From Sistotremastrum niveocremeum HHB9708 (lineage: Eukaryota; Basidiomycota; Agaricomycetes; Sistotremastrales; Sistotremastraceae), in NCBI GenBank assembly GCA_001630475.1, contig KV419435.1, positions 209,303 to 273,302 on the forward strand: DNA of 64,000 bases, in the 5' to 3' direction. A model generated the notes under the pieces. The model saw only the letters and a list, made by a program, of their open reading frames with translations. It was not told the origin of the DNA and searched no databases. Below, in pieces: positions 11,283-23,874 of the stretch. How positions within the stretch are numbered: the stretch's first letter is position 1; every line of letters begins with the position of its first letter. The translations under genes were made by a program, and so were the position numbers.

Positions 11283-13063
11283 TCAGGCTGAGACTCCGGA
11301 CGCTGGTGAATTACAAGAAGTAAAAGAGAACGACACGACCACTGGACGGATCACAACGGCAAAATGGAACAAGAACTTGGCTCTTACATCAACCATGACG
11401 AGGTCGAAGGGGAAAACAACTACAATTCTACGGACCCGATTCCATGGTGGTTCCAACGTGGGCAAGACGTGGTGCCTCGTTGATAGATCTGTCTTGGAGC
11501 CTGAGTATATATGTGTTTGTGAAAGGGCCTGGGTACTATACCTCAACGCTTGGTCTACATCATCAAGTGCCCTCTTCACTTCTTGAGCCGACGGGCGTAA
11601 ATTCTCATCCATGTCAACACACTGGAGGCATAATTCCCATAAATTCGGATAACTCGCAAATTGCTTGGGTGGTCCATCTGGGAAGGGCCCGTAGGGCGGT
11701 TTCTTCTCAACCACCTTGATGATGACTCCCGGGTCCGCCGGGACGGTGTGATACGGGTTTAGTCCCGTCATAATCACCTGGAGATTTGAACGCCATCAGG
11801 AGGATGACAAACCTGCATCGCAAAATGTTCTCACCACTACAACACAACCGAGCGCCCAGATATCGACTGCGCGGGTGAGCGGCGGGGGCTTCTGTTGGTT
11901 GTCTGCAGTGTCTCTCGTTAGTGCTAGTGCCTGTTCTGGTGCCATCCAACGCGTAGTGCCACCTAGACCGTTGGTCTGGTTGAGTGAATGCGAGGTAAAC
12001 CTTGAGTTGACATCGGCTAGCGCTGACATTCCGAAGTCTGTGATCATGGCTGTTCCATGGTCGGATACCAGAATGTTTTGCTGAGGGGCGTTCAATTGAA
12101 TCACAGATGAGCGATGAGCTTCAGAATGGCGACTGACCGGTTTAAGATCCCTGTGGATAATTTTCAGTTCATGAAGGTAAACAAGTCCGGCTGCGATACC
12201 CGGAATCTATACAATCACATGAGACCCGCAATGATTGACTCGTTACGTCGATAAATGTCACACCATCTTCCATCGATTGGCCGATTTGTTGTCCCTGAGA
12301 TAATCTTGTATGGTGCCGTTGTTCATCCAGGGCGATACCAAGCATAGGTACTTATTCTTATTCAACGCTGGGAAGAAGCTGAAGCCTAGGAAAGGGACGA
12401 TATTGGGGTGCTTCAGCGCAGACCAGATTCGCCTTTCCCGACGGAGCTTCGCAGGATCAAATATGAACTGTGGGCTTGACTGAGTCTGTGCTGGAACAAT
12501 GGTCCTTTCCACGACGGTATCAGACTCCGATGATTGCTGGTGGTAGAGTGGCAATAATAGTTAGCACTGCCGTAAACAACGGAATGCGAACCTACCAGAT
12601 CAAAACTGTTCCCTACAACCCGTGCTTGCGATTGCTCCTCGGCTAGGTGACCGGGATGAGGGTCGGCTTCCTACAATAACAGAATGTTTCGGGGATGACT
12701 ACCATGCGCTTTTGAAAAATCGGTTCAGTCTGTGTACCTTGATGTCCAGTTCCTAGAAAAGAAGTCGTGAAGGGGAAGGTCTCAAACATTGGACGAGGGG
12801 AGAGGTATTCAATGTACCTTTGTTAGCTCTTGCTTCTGTTCTTTCCCTATATTGAAGGACCTCAACAACTTCACGGCTACCGTCTTTTCTTGACCATGAC
12901 TCGGATCCTTCAGTGTGGCCTGATAGACATCTGCTTGCCCTCCTGTCGTGAAAGCACGGTTTTCTGGGAACACGAGCAGGCATGTGAGGTCCACAGGCTG
13001 AACCCTTTCAAGTAGGTTTGGTCTGGCTTCAGACGAAGTCGTATTTGACTCGGAGGTAGACAT
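11283..13063 (-). CDS. TKL-type protein kinase K2 with N-lobe insert
   Basis: The start ATG at 13063 opens MSTSESNTTSSEARPN. Motifs: FTTGGQADVYQAT, catalytic lysine in VAVKLLRSF, αC region LRRERRIWSALKHPN, hinge region LVSPWMNNGT, catalytic loop IIHRDLK (true HRD), DFG in ITDFGMSAL, APE-like TRWMAPEQA, VDIWALGCVVV, and C-lobe LWELCLQC and LRPSAQEV. Between the Lys strand and αC lie two or three small exons encoding an insert of roughly 60-70 residues (DPHPGHLAEEQSQA, QQSSESDTVVER). K1, K4 and K6 lack this insert, while K3 has a shorter version. The C-terminus carries a further tail of about 80 residues with no recognised domain. All catalytic residues are present, so the kinase is predicted active. 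Confidence 0.82.
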
Positions 13064-14957
13064 GGTGATGTGAGGTCCGTAACACACAGAGAGTGTGTGG
13101 ATGAGTGTGTCAAAGTAAGTTTTGGGGGGCGCGCTGACCTAAAGCTCTCGAGCACACTCGTCGATGTCTTAATAAACCGAGGTCTGTAATTTAAAGTCGA
13201 TTTTGCTTTTCAAAAACAACATTTTAGGGTCCAGATACTATCAGAAGGTACGATTCTCCATCTTCATTTACGGGCAGATGCCACGAGTCGCTTCTTTGGA
13301 GACCTCGTGAATGTTGCCAGTGGGTACGCCTACTAGAAAAAGGGGAACTATCATGGCATCTGGACGCTTATGCTCGTGATCCAGAACGATGGGTGTTTCT
13401 GATCCAGTCGGAATCTAATCAGCTTATTAGTTGAATGATATACAGAATCAGATGCCCGGGACCAGGCCCAGCTTCTATTTGAATCCAGCACCGCAGCAGT
13501 TTCGAAACAGAAGAGTTCGAGGGGCCGTGTGTCAGGTGGACAGTGAACTCCGCAGGCGTCGCAGTCTCCTGAGGGCCAATGCGTCGGAATTCTCCGAGTC
13601 AATACCAGACTGGCACGCTGCTCTGAGCGCTACCTTGCGCCTTCTATGGTACCATTGTGCAATGATACCATTCAGGTCTGAAGATAAGGTCCTATTTGTA
13701 GGCAAACCTGTCAGGCACTCACTGGTCAGCCCGTCGGTACCTGCAGTATCTCCGCCAAGCCACCAGCCACTGTCATAACCCTTGAACTAATACTAGTAAC
13801 ATGCGAACCCCGGGTATTCATAGTAAGTGTTTAATTTTGTACGTTTGAGGTTCGCCATCAACGAAGAATTTTCGTGTTCCGGGTCCTTAGTACAGAGTCC
13901 TTCGAATTCGATGTGCTAGATCAGGAAACCGCCCTCCGACTACCGGCAGGATACATATAATACGGACGTGCCTCCAATGGTCCTATCCCATACCTTTCCA
14001 GGACCCCAAGTCTTTTGGGATAGGACAAGTCAGGGGCTTCGCAAATAAAAGAATATTCAACTCAGTTGCTTTATTACTAGGTAACCTTTAGATAATATAG
14101 ATAACAATTTTCGTCTGACATGTATCTCGCACCTTTGTGGGGCCAAGAAGGTCATGGTACTAATTATAAGTTTTGACAGGACAGTGGCCAAGACGGACGG
14201 TTTCTGTTTATCAGTTTGGTTGGCAATTACTAATTTGAGGCTAGGGTCGGTTCCCGCACCGGTTAGCGAAATAAACATGAAAGGGTATGGGATATAGCCT
14301 CCGAAGACCATGAGTTAGGCACTAGGAACGGTTGGTGGACGACAAGAGAGGTTATGGGTTTTGCCAGTCATGGGATATGACAGAGTCGACTGTAATAGCG
14401 TAGCTTCGGACGTGCGAGGGTAGTGGCCTTGGGATGACATGGGGGACCTCAATAGTGACCTTCAATTACTAGTATAGTAGAGACCTAGGCTCAATTTCCG
14501 CAGAAGGTGACCACGAAGACAGAAGACACCCAATCAAAAATAGAAAGCCTCTCGTATCCATTGACTGACGGGTCATGGCATTCCTGGTCGTCTGTGCTAC
14601 ACCAATAGCCCCAGATCTTGGCTTCGTCACAAGCGCCCACTTTCTGTGGTACATGTCCCATGTTTGTAGCCACGACGTCGCTTTACACGGGGTGAATTTT
14701 GGAAGCCAGCTCTGAGCTGTTGCATAGCGCGCGTGAACCCGACACAAATATGCCAATTCAATCAGAAATATGCGACCACAATGGTGACTAACAAGCGGGA
14801 TTCAGAGAAATATATTCCATGGTAGCCCTAGCTCATACTGAAAATAGGTCGCATGCTCGAGCTCAGTACCTCGAGAAAGAGCTCGATTAAAGCATCCAGA
14901 TTGGTTTAGTTGCCGAGGGACAGCCATTAAGCCTACTTGATTTGGCTATACGATTGC
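13064..14957. other. Intergenic between K2 and K3
   Basis: About 1.9 kb between the K2 start and the K3 end. No coding signature that I trust. It contains a short perfect inverted repeat (13980-14026). Confidence 0.4.
13980..14026. repeat. Perfect 11-bp inverted repeat with 25-bp loop
   Basis: The arms GTCCTATCCCA (13980-13990) and TGGGATAGGAC (14016-14026) are exact reverse complements. No coding exon surrounds them. It could be a hairpin or a palindromic binding site, or chance. Confidence 0.7.
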
Positions 14958-16303
14958 CTAAGAAAGTGGGCCTGCGAAGAGTGAGGAAGTCACATACCCC
15001 AGAAAATTAAGCTGTTCGACCAGTTCTCGAGATGTTGGGCGCAATGTTGGATCATCGAGCATGCAATGCTGGCATATTTCCAAAAGTTCCGGGTACTCAC
15101 GCCATTTATCAGGCGCAGCCTCGGGGTACGGGGAGTGCTTTTGGAGGACGTTCATGATGATCGCATGATCAGAAAGGCATTGTTTATAAGGAACGACTCC
15201 GGTGATAACTTCCTAATGTGACTTATATCTTCACTGGAAGACGAAGGCGTAGAAGCGATTCTCACCACCACCACACAGCCAAATGACCAAACGTCGACCG
15301 CAGTGGTTACTGCGTCTCCGGTAGAATAAGCTAAAATCTGTTCTGGTGCCATCCACCGCACGCTACCGCCGCCTGAACCAGAAGCGTTGAGAGACTGTTG
15401 ACTGAATTGTGCGTTGACATCGGCCAGAGCCGACATCCCAAAATCTGTGATGACGGCTCTTCTATCGTCTGATACCAGAATATTGGTCTGTGGATGACAG
15501 TCCCAAGAACATATAGCGAATATAGCAAAGCCATAAGCGGAACTGACTGGTTTGAGATCTCTATGAATGATTCCAGTATCATGAAGATAAGCAAGTCCAG
15601 CGGCAATCTCGGGGATCTGGCAGGATATCAGAGTGGCTACAGAACAATGTGAGGTACCACCCACTGCTTTCGATCGGTCTGCCGAAGGATAGTGCTTCAG
15701 ATAGTCTGAGAGAGAGCCGTTGGCCATCCAAGGAGACACGAGGGCCAAGAGTTTCACGTCCTGTCCCACATCGTAAAAGCTGAAACCTAGGAAGGGAGCG
15801 ATATTGGGATGATCCAGAACCGCCCAAATTCGTCTCTCGCGCCGTATGTTGATAGGGCTGAGTCCATGAACATCGTTGGATTGGGTGGCGACAACTTGAA
15901 TTATCTTGCAGTCATGATTATCACCGAGACGATTTAAATCGGATCAACGAGAATAGGGTGAAACTACCATAGCATCGGGTTCTAATGGAACCTCCTCCGC
16001 GTATGTCAACCGCGCTTCGTTCGGCGACAGGGACTGCAGAGCGTTAGCAATTCCGAAGGCCGGCGAGCAGGGATAAGACAATACCTCTGTTAAGCCTCTT
16101 TGCTGAATTGCATCAACCACAAAATGTCTGAAAACCTTGACCGCCACGACATCATTGGACCCTTTCATGATCGCTCTGTAGATATCTGCCTGCCCCCCTC
16201 TTTTGGCAGGAAAAGCAACGGGGTACGAGAGCTCGCTCGTAAGGTCCTTGAACGTGACCTTCTTCAAAGAAGTCACATGAAGCGACTGATCTTGTCTTGT
16301 CAT
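14958..16303 (-). CDS. TKL-type protein kinase K3 with N-lobe insert
   Basis: I start at ATG 16303 (MTRQDQSLHVTSLKK). Motifs: AKRGGQADIYRAI, catalytic lysine in VAVKVFRHF, αC stretch RRERRIWAVLDHPN, hinge region LVSPWMANGS, catalytic loop IIHRDLK, DFG in ITDFGMSAL, RWMAPEQI and VDVWSFGCVVV. The last exons read EVITGVVPYKQC and LLEICQHCMLDDPTLRPTS. It is the closest neighbour-paralog of K2: both have HRD, DFGMSALADVN and an insert between the Lys strand and αC, here about 40-50 residues. The true 3' end may differ slightly, because a GTATGT donor-like site follows LNFLG just before the stop at 14958. Confidence 0.82.
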
Positions 16304-18529
16304 ATTGAGGGCGTCGTTTATCAACGAGGAACTGGGGAGCAGAGATTGCGATGGAGGGGGTTAATAGGCGTGCAGCACGATGGCATGAAACTTTGCTCGC
16401 TTAACCCACAAAAGGGATGGCGTATGACAAACTTCTGGGAACAAGCCGATAATTCCAACTCCGACCCTTGGCTTCATTTCCGTTCACCCTTTACCCGGTT
16501 TACCATCCAGCTTTCGAGTTTCGGTTTATTATCATGTAATGTAGAAAATTCGGGAAGTTGATGAAAACGAGAAGCTTAAAAGGTCTCTATAGCTGAAATT
16601 GTCACTGACTTCAAGACAAGAACTTGAATGCAAGCACAGGATGGCTAAGAACTTGAACTTTAGGGCCAGTCGAAGTCGTTGCTGTCGGCAAGAACGAGTA
16701 ATACTCACAACTGGGACGTTGAGCGAGTTACCGAACCAAACCTTTGGAGCCGATCTTCAAGGTGGTGTCAAGACTTTTGTCAAGCTTCCTATTAGTCTCT
16801 AAATGGAGCATGTGCTTCTGCGAGTTTGTTAACTTGAACGGTGTTTGCTGAAACAAAAAGCAAAGGACTGCGCTCCCTGATTCTTTGTTGAGGGGGATCC
16901 TCAATTGATTGTCGTAGAAATCGATCCCTCTTGTAATGGTGATAAGTGGTGGGGGGTTTACGATCGGCGGACCAGATCTGGGCGCCTTGACCTTGGCTCT
17001 CTCTTGCCCTTCACATGCTGGCTCTGCTAAATTTCCTTTGGGAACGGAAAACCTTGTTCAGGCCCAATGGGTGAGATCGCAAATGGCTGCGAACGTCGTC
17101 GACACAGTGACACCACCATCGGCACTACTACGACCATTGTAGAGTTCTAACATCTCGACACACAGCGGAGTACGAGCGTTGAGATCTCGTTGAGATCTTG
17201 AGAGCCGAGGCAGCCGAACACTGACCCATGCGCGGGACACGATGCACACGTAATATGTACGCGATGACAGGTGCTGTTCAGCAACGAGTTGTGAGGTAAT
17301 GAGCTCATAGCAATATTCCCTCTCAATAATTTCTGATTTGGATATCTAGCACTTGCGATGATCTAGCAGCCGCCATATTACAAGTCGGGTCAGCAGCGAC
17401 TTCAGTTATAGAAGGCTGCGCACCGTGACGTTGTCGATCCCTTGATGGGACGCCATCAGATAGACACGGTCCGTCGCTCACATACTGACGGATGTCTCCC
17501 GGTGTTTCCGAAAGTTCGTTGACTTCGTTCGCTGAGAATGCCCCCCTCGTGCCCTCTCTTCTGTCCCTCTTTTGCACGCTCGAATGCTCTGTCGTGATAT
17601 CGATTCAGTATATCACCTTCGAACTTCTAGGTTCTCGATTCACAATGCCCAAGCGACATCTATGTTGAGAAGGAGAGACTATGCATCCGCTCTGAGCATC
17701 GCATTGCTTGTTGAAACGTGGCTTCGTGGGTCCAGGGTTAATCCAGATTGGCGGACTGATAACGTGAGATGCAAGAATTTCTGTGCCGATCATGGCTGTA
17801 AGACCTCCAATTGAACATAATTCGGATTTAGACAACGTGTTAAGGGAGCGCTTGAGGTTCGGCGTCTTCAGCCTGTTGGGTTATCCATATATAGCAGATT
17901 GTTTCGAAGGAGGTGTCGACACAGTCGATGCCGAGATGCGGCATAGCCTGGGGAACGGGTGTTGCACTTATGAACACATTCGTGTCGTCAGTCAGCGACA
18001 CTGAGCGACTTTCAACACTCGCGTTCCGCGCGCAGGGTGGTCAGTACCGGAACGGATCGACTTCGAGAACTGTGCTGCACGTCTCCACCGTCATCGCAGC
18101 TGAGCGTACAGGTGGGCTAGGGTTTGAAATGACTCAATGTCAGGCCTTGTGTGAACTCCTCTCCTGTGCCAGGGCGCATGTTTGTCATCTCCCGTTATTC
18201 CAATAATGCTTCTTTGGACCTACATTGTTAACAAAAACTTTAGTTTTAATACAAGTGAGCATTGTCGCGCCCATTCAAGTCGATATGTTAATTGAGGAAT
18301 CTGATCCATTCAACTTAGGTCGTGATGACGCAGAGTATTCCCTGCTGACTAATCCACACAACCCTTGTTGCGGCTCTGGGTTGCGTGCGTGGATTGGGCC
18401 CTTTACCATGCCCTGCACGAGCATAGGCCAAAGTGGCTGTTGCGTAGTTCAATCTTTCTCACTTCACTCCATCGCTATCGCCACCCCCCGTGTTTCAGCC
18501 TTGCAAAATAGCAGCAGCAGGAGGAACAG
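16304..18529. other. Divergent intergenic between K3 and K4
   Basis: About 2.2 kb separating two kinases transcribed away from each other, so it should hold both promoters. Open frames inside have no family features. A small direct repeat (GTTGAGATCT twice) lies near 17179-17201. Nothing else stands out. Confidence 0.4.
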
Positions 18530-19659
18530 ATGGGATATGGTTCTGACTGCGAGGACTTAACGGACCAGATCGTCTACCGATCAAGCTGTCCTTATCCCAT
18601 CGCCCTAGGTGGACAAGCCGATATTTATCTTGGAACTCTGTCAGAACGCGGTTATGTCGTTGCTGTTAGAGTGCTCAGAAATTTTGACCTCGACGCACGA
18701 AAGAAGGCCTCTGTATTGAAGGTCGGTTCGTCCACAATACTTGAGTAAAACAAACTCACGCTTTGCAGAAGGTGAAACGAGAGATAAGACTGTGGTCCTC
18801 TCTGAAGCATCAGAACATTATCCCTTTCCTTGGGGTGTGTTTCTTTCCAACTGGAGACCCGGCTTCAGATGCATTCTTCTCCCTCGTGTCACCGTGGATG
18901 CGTAACGGCACAAGCTGTGAATACATAGCAAGTCATTCCGACGTCGACAAAATCGCTATGGTATGACGGAACTACTCAAACATCGACCACTTCTGATAGA
19001 AAGATAGTTCCTCGGAGCCGCCGAAGGGCTTCTGTATCTTCACGAGACAGGGATCGTCCATGGAGATCTCAAGGGTGTCAGTTAGGTCTCACCCGAAATC
19101 AATGGCCCAGTTTTTGACGATCACTAGTCCAATATCCTGATCAATGAGAATGGACAGCCTGTCTTAGCGGACTTCGGTTTAGCGAGGCTCTCCAACCCAG
19201 ATGGCGCCTTCGCATCCGATCGACTTACCTCCTCGAGCTCACTGCTGAGCGGCACTTGTAGATGGACCGCTCCTGAGCTCATCAATGAACCTGATCTTTA
19301 CCCGGGACCAACAATTCCTTCCGACGTATGGTCTTTTGGGTGTGTCATGCTTGTCAGTTCATCTCCGCATAGATGTGTACTTGCGAATTCCCTAATCCTC
19401 CGATGGACAGGAGCTTCTCTTTCAGAAGGTCCCATATTTTCATCGTCGACAATCTGTTCTCGTGATTATAGCCATCATGAGGGGTGAGTTACCCTATGAT
19501 GGTTTGCTTGACCCCGAACATGAGCCTGCAGAACTCGCAACACGTCCAGGACTTGGGTCACTTTGTCGCGCTTGTCTCGACTTTGAGCCAGGATTACGGC
19601 CCTATATGCAAGAGGTTGTGAGCCGTCTGAGACGGCTCTACGAAGGTCCCAATGGATAG
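18530..19659 (+). CDS. TKL-type kinase K4 with Arg in place of the VAVK lysine
   Basis: The start ATG at 18530 follows a CAGCAG-rich stretch. Motifs: IALGGQADIYLGT, then VVAVRVLRNF, where the catalytic lysine codon is AGA (Arg). Then VKREIRLWSSLKHQN, LVSPWMRNGT, IVHGDLKG with the Asp kept, DFG in LADFGLARL, CRWTAPELI and SDVWSFGCVML, then C-lobe LGSLCRACLDFEPGLRP. The reading frame is intact across the same intron positions as K1 and K6. The Lys-to-Arg change normally cripples ATP phosphate anchoring, so I predict weak or no phosphotransfer. A sequencing error at one base could also explain it. Confidence 0.82.
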
Positions 19660-22202
19660 AGGTTAGAGATTGCGAGTGAAAATATTGCACGCCATAGATA
19701 GAGAGCCGTTCTTGCCTATTGATCTGCCGATGTATTCTTTTTCTGTCTCTTTTTTTGGAGACAATATTTGTGCAGAAAGTAACTCTGTGCGTGCATACAA
19801 CACTTAATGCATTGATTCGCGCTACAGTTGCTTGTCCTATGCTCTGTGCGAGACTTCTCCATACAATGAACTAGCGAAGGAACACAGAAATACGAGACCA
19901 AGATCCAATTTCAGTGTACACTTAACAATGGAAGGTTCGAAGCGCCGCTACGTTTTCTCTGCTCTCGTTGAAGACTACTAGTAGTATTGGGTCCCCGATG
20001 CTCCCAGTGGCGTAGCGTGCCCGTGGCTCCCAGGCCCTGATTTAGTCAACACTGATGCATACATATATTACTCTGTATCAAGGCTCAGAGCAACTGACTA
20101 AGTTGGGACTGTACCGTGCATGAGTGCTGTAAGGTATCCTACCTTAACTCAACGTTGAGTCCTTCATATTCGTCTTCGCCTTCGTTTTGCTTCGTCGAGC
20201 CCAGCGCCTAAAGTCACCGTGATCACGTTGAGTTTTCAAACTCCGACGTACGCCTTTTCGACTTCGTTTACTCTCGCCGTCTCGAACATCCACATCGTAT
20301 TCAACGTCATTCTTTACGTCCTCCTTTACGTCCTCGACATCCAATCCATCCATATAACACTCCTTCGACATGCCAGCCCGCTCCCATCGCATTCCCACGC
20401 ATCGCCCGAATGTCCCCATCCAGCCTCGACATCGCCGACACACTCGAAAGAGCAACCTACATTCCTTATTCCTCGACTCTCGTCTTTGAAATCACAATTC
20501 CACATGCTCGGTCATCGCATTATTCATCCTTCCCACACGCTCCGACGTCATGCTCTTATGAATGGCTTTATGTCCTTGCCCAAACCTCCCCCTTCTCTGA
20601 AGGATCCGCCATCGAAGACTAGGAGCTATTCGACGATTGGATATTGTGAAGGACTCCTATTAGACTGTCAAATGCGCGGCTCTTTTGTATTCAATCATGT
20701 TGCTTCGCACCCTCCTGTAGTCACTCATGTAGGCCTTGGCCAGGCCAAACTCTCTCACAGATTTTCATTGGTTAGTTACTGCATTCGAAATACTATAAGT
20801 ACATGCATGTATTGACCGATTAAAAGTACCAATCAATCCCTCCTTTTCGTGCTATAACCTCGTCTGAAGTTCAAAAATCAACAAACTCATTATATTCATC
20901 TCACTCTTGGTTCACATCTTGTCGGCCCCAGTGTCGAATTCTTGGTTCGAGATCTCTTCAGATTTCTCAGTCAGCTTAACTGCTAGACTTACAAGTGCCA
21001 CGATTTTCATAGATCGACCTTCAACCGATGCCGTGCCGTGCCGCTGATTTGGAAATGAAGAAATGACGGTTTCTGCCATTGAGGGATTAGTTGTTGTTGC
21101 TTTGTATCACCACCACTTTTGTATAGCGGTTACTGCACATCCAAAAAGGGTAATTTGGCTCACCCTTCTGATAGAAATGCTTGTATTGACGAAAAGAACA
21201 AATCTGCAGGAGGAATTTCGCGAATTCTTAAAACTGATCGAGTTAGAAACTTTTCTCCGGACCTACTATAATTGGTCAGACCCCGAAAATTTCCGTTTTG
21301 GGCCATCTCGGACATGATTCCCGTTATTTCCGTGACTCTGATTTGACGTTTTTGGCTCAAATTGAGTGCCCAAACCCTGAAAACTTTCCCAGATCCAGAT
21401 TGGCCGGGCGCTTAACACAAGTAGCAGTGACTCAGCGTCCCGCATCATAAGTAGCGGAGCCCGGTCGTGAGACCGAGCCCCGGGTGTGTGTGTGTGTGTG
21501 TGTGTGTAGTAGGATTATGCACTTCTAGTATCCACGATGCGATGTTCCCTTATAATATTGAGAGACCGTAGCCCTGACGAAGTTCTCCGATTCTTCACAT
21601 TCTAAAATTGTGCCGGAAATACCAGATCCTGGTGTTCATACATATTGCATGATATATTACTAGTCCAAGGCGTAACTGGAAACACCTCGTAGCATGAGTG
21701 CAATCCCATAAGGAGAAGATAACATCAGGTCACAGAAGCTGCCACTCCTTCTTCAGGAGCAGTGCGAAGTCTATAACAGTCAAGGGCTTGAGCTCTGGTC
21801 TCGTACCCATCGGCAAACCGATCGACACGATGCTCACTTTTTCGATGCTGGGAGAGATATGTCATGCCGAGTTCCTACGACATCGAGCTTCCCTTTATTA
21901 TATGCAGCTTCAGTGTGCTATATATAGAGAAGAGAGAAGGGCCTAACGTGCAACTTTCGTGTGCTGCCTGCCCAAGAAGGGTTCGACGCCTTGGGTATCC
22001 TAAAGAGATCATAAGTCTGTGAGATAGTGGCAGACCCATGATATACTTGTTTAATCGGACAGGCTGCAACTCACCGTCGTTCTCTCGTTGGGATGTCCGG
22101 AAGCAAGTCCGGAAGCCAGCGCTGGCACATGATTCTGTTTGGCGGAGCTTGGAACGGTACGATTACTAAGCAAGTATCATCTCATATCCGGGCTTGAGCA
22201 AC
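19660..22202. other. Long intergenic between K4 and K5
   Basis: About 2.5 kb. A C/T-rich stretch at 20220-20640 gives long open frames of low-complexity Ser/Pro/His composition, which I do not accept as a gene. Near 21480 a (GT)12 microsatellite follows a segment of uneven composition that could be a decayed repeat, but no ends are visible. Confidence 0.4.
21484..21507. repeat. (GT)12 microsatellite
   Basis: Twelve uninterrupted GT dinucleotides directly after GAGCCCCGG. Noncoding. Confidence 0.95.
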
Positions 22203-23304
22203 CTACTTCAAAGCCTTGACTATCACCCCGAGAGGGGATCTTGCCTGAGGATCGAAGTGCCAACATCCAGTACAAATTTTGCCAAATTCGAGGTCAAGAC
22301 CTGAGCCAAACACTCCCAGGTCAACAAGAAGCGAAGTGGGAGCCTTCTTTTCCTCCATTCGTAGCATGACTTGAGCATCAACTTTGCACTCCGCATATGG
22401 CACGACCTTTGTGAGCAATTCCTACCATCCATTTCATCTGAATGATTCTCGTTTGCTGAGTAACGGAGTGGATCGTACCATCAGAATGCACCCAAATGCC
22501 CATATATCTGCTTCTACGGTCGGATCAGAATTGGACAATACCTGCTCAGGGGCCATCCAACGCAAGGTGTCACTCGGTCCATCGGTCGTTAAAGATAGCG
22601 AGTCGGATGGCAAAAGCGGAGTAAGAACGTTCAAGCTAGGCTCGGCGAGCTTTGGAACATTGTCTTGCACAAAAATGTTGGACTGAAACTGACATCAGGT
22701 GGGAGGGACACTTTGTGGAAAGATGTAACTGAACGCTTTTCAATGCCCCGTGAACTATGCCTTGCTTATGCAAATAATTTAGTCCATCTGCAACCCCACT
22801 GGCCTTTTAGTGCGGTAGGATCGGTCAGTAATCTTTTGGGCTACAGTGGCATCGACGTACTAGTATAAGATGATCGACATCCTGATTTCTCACATACTCG
22901 GACAATGTCCCCCCCTGTACTTTGGGAGAAACAACCGAAAACAACCAAGTGTTCCTCCCTGACTCTGGCGAGGCAGTGGGGTAAAAGCAGAAACCTCGGT
23001 ATGGCAAGACATTAACGTGTTTCAAAGCGGTGAGCTTATCCACCTCTCGCGCAATTTTCTGTTCACATATAAGAGTCATAGTATGTCTGGAATTTAGATT
23101 ACCTGCCTCTGCCGACTTTCGTCTTGCATCGTTCGATACAGAGATACTTCGAATGACTTTGACCATTACCATCTCCCCTTCGAGAGACGCAGAATGGAGG
23201 TCGACTTGGGCGCTTGCCTTCAACGGATGACCCTCTTCAAATACGAGGTGACCAGTCACGTCGCAGGAATAAGGAAGGCCAGGTTGTTCGTCGACGATAT
23301 TCAT
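22203..23304 (-). CDS. TKL-type pseudokinase K5
   Basis: The start ATG at 23304 opens MNIVDEQPGLPYSCDVTG. It keeps the fold landmarks of its neighbours: MVKVIRSISV (lysine kept), IAREVDKLTALKHVN, VVSPKVQGGT, LRWMAPEQVL and ADIWAFGCILM, then ELLTKVVPYAECKVD. The glycine-loop block is ASAQVDLH instead of GGQADIY. The catalytic loop reads IVHGALK, so the catalytic Asp is Ala. The DFG segment reads LAEPSL, giving Glu-Pro-Ser. The exons stay open and splice sites look good, with the same intron positions as the other cluster members. I therefore call a coding pseudokinase, not a dead gene. It is divergent from K6. Confidence 0.75.
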
Positions 23305-23874
23305 TGGGATAATGCTATGGGCAATGGGCAGGTACTTGGAATGAAAGCTGGGAGAACACGTCGCTTCGCGACTTGTAATGATCTGGTCACTCTTATTGCT
23401 CGGTTCCCCACTGAAAAGTGCTGTGAGATTCTAGGAACGGCGTGAGCTAACCCCATCAAGGATGCTCTGCTCGTTCGCTGAGACCCTTTATGTGCGCTAA
23501 GTAGGCACCATGCTCATCGAAAAACGAGGGAGCACCCCGATGATGGGCCCACTGCATCCAGTCGTTCAACGGTTGATGCACTCTGCCCGCTGTCTGTGCT
23601 TTGACAGCGGCTGCAATCTCGCCGGCCCCCAAAGAAGAAGAAAACTGCCACCAGGAAGTGCAAGTGTGGCCACCGAGAGTCTCTCTGCAGCCATGTCGGG
23701 CCTCCCGCTCTCGAGTGTGGCGCTACGAATTCCCCGTTTGTGGGAGAGATTGATCCTGGATCGAGAAGCAAGATCAGCGTTCTGGGTAGACGGCAAAGTT
23801 GAAAAGATTCTTGAGACCCTAGAATTGGTTCAGCTTTCCTCTTCAACTCTGCTCTCATCAGCCCCAGACGCTAT
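23305..23874. promoter_or_regulatory. Divergent spacer between K5 and K6
   Basis: 570 bp between two start codons facing away, so a shared or back-to-back promoter is expected. An open frame at 23510-23992 crosses the K6 start and shows no family features. Confidence 0.4.

Noticed and set aside
11233-11586. Plus-strand open frame opposite the K2 tail
   Set aside because: Antisense to the K2 C-terminal exon, with no features of its own.
20219-20815. 198-residue open frame, plus strand
   Set aside because: The composition follows a C/T-rich DNA stretch (Ser, Pro, His, Leu). No domain, no introns and no neighbour link.
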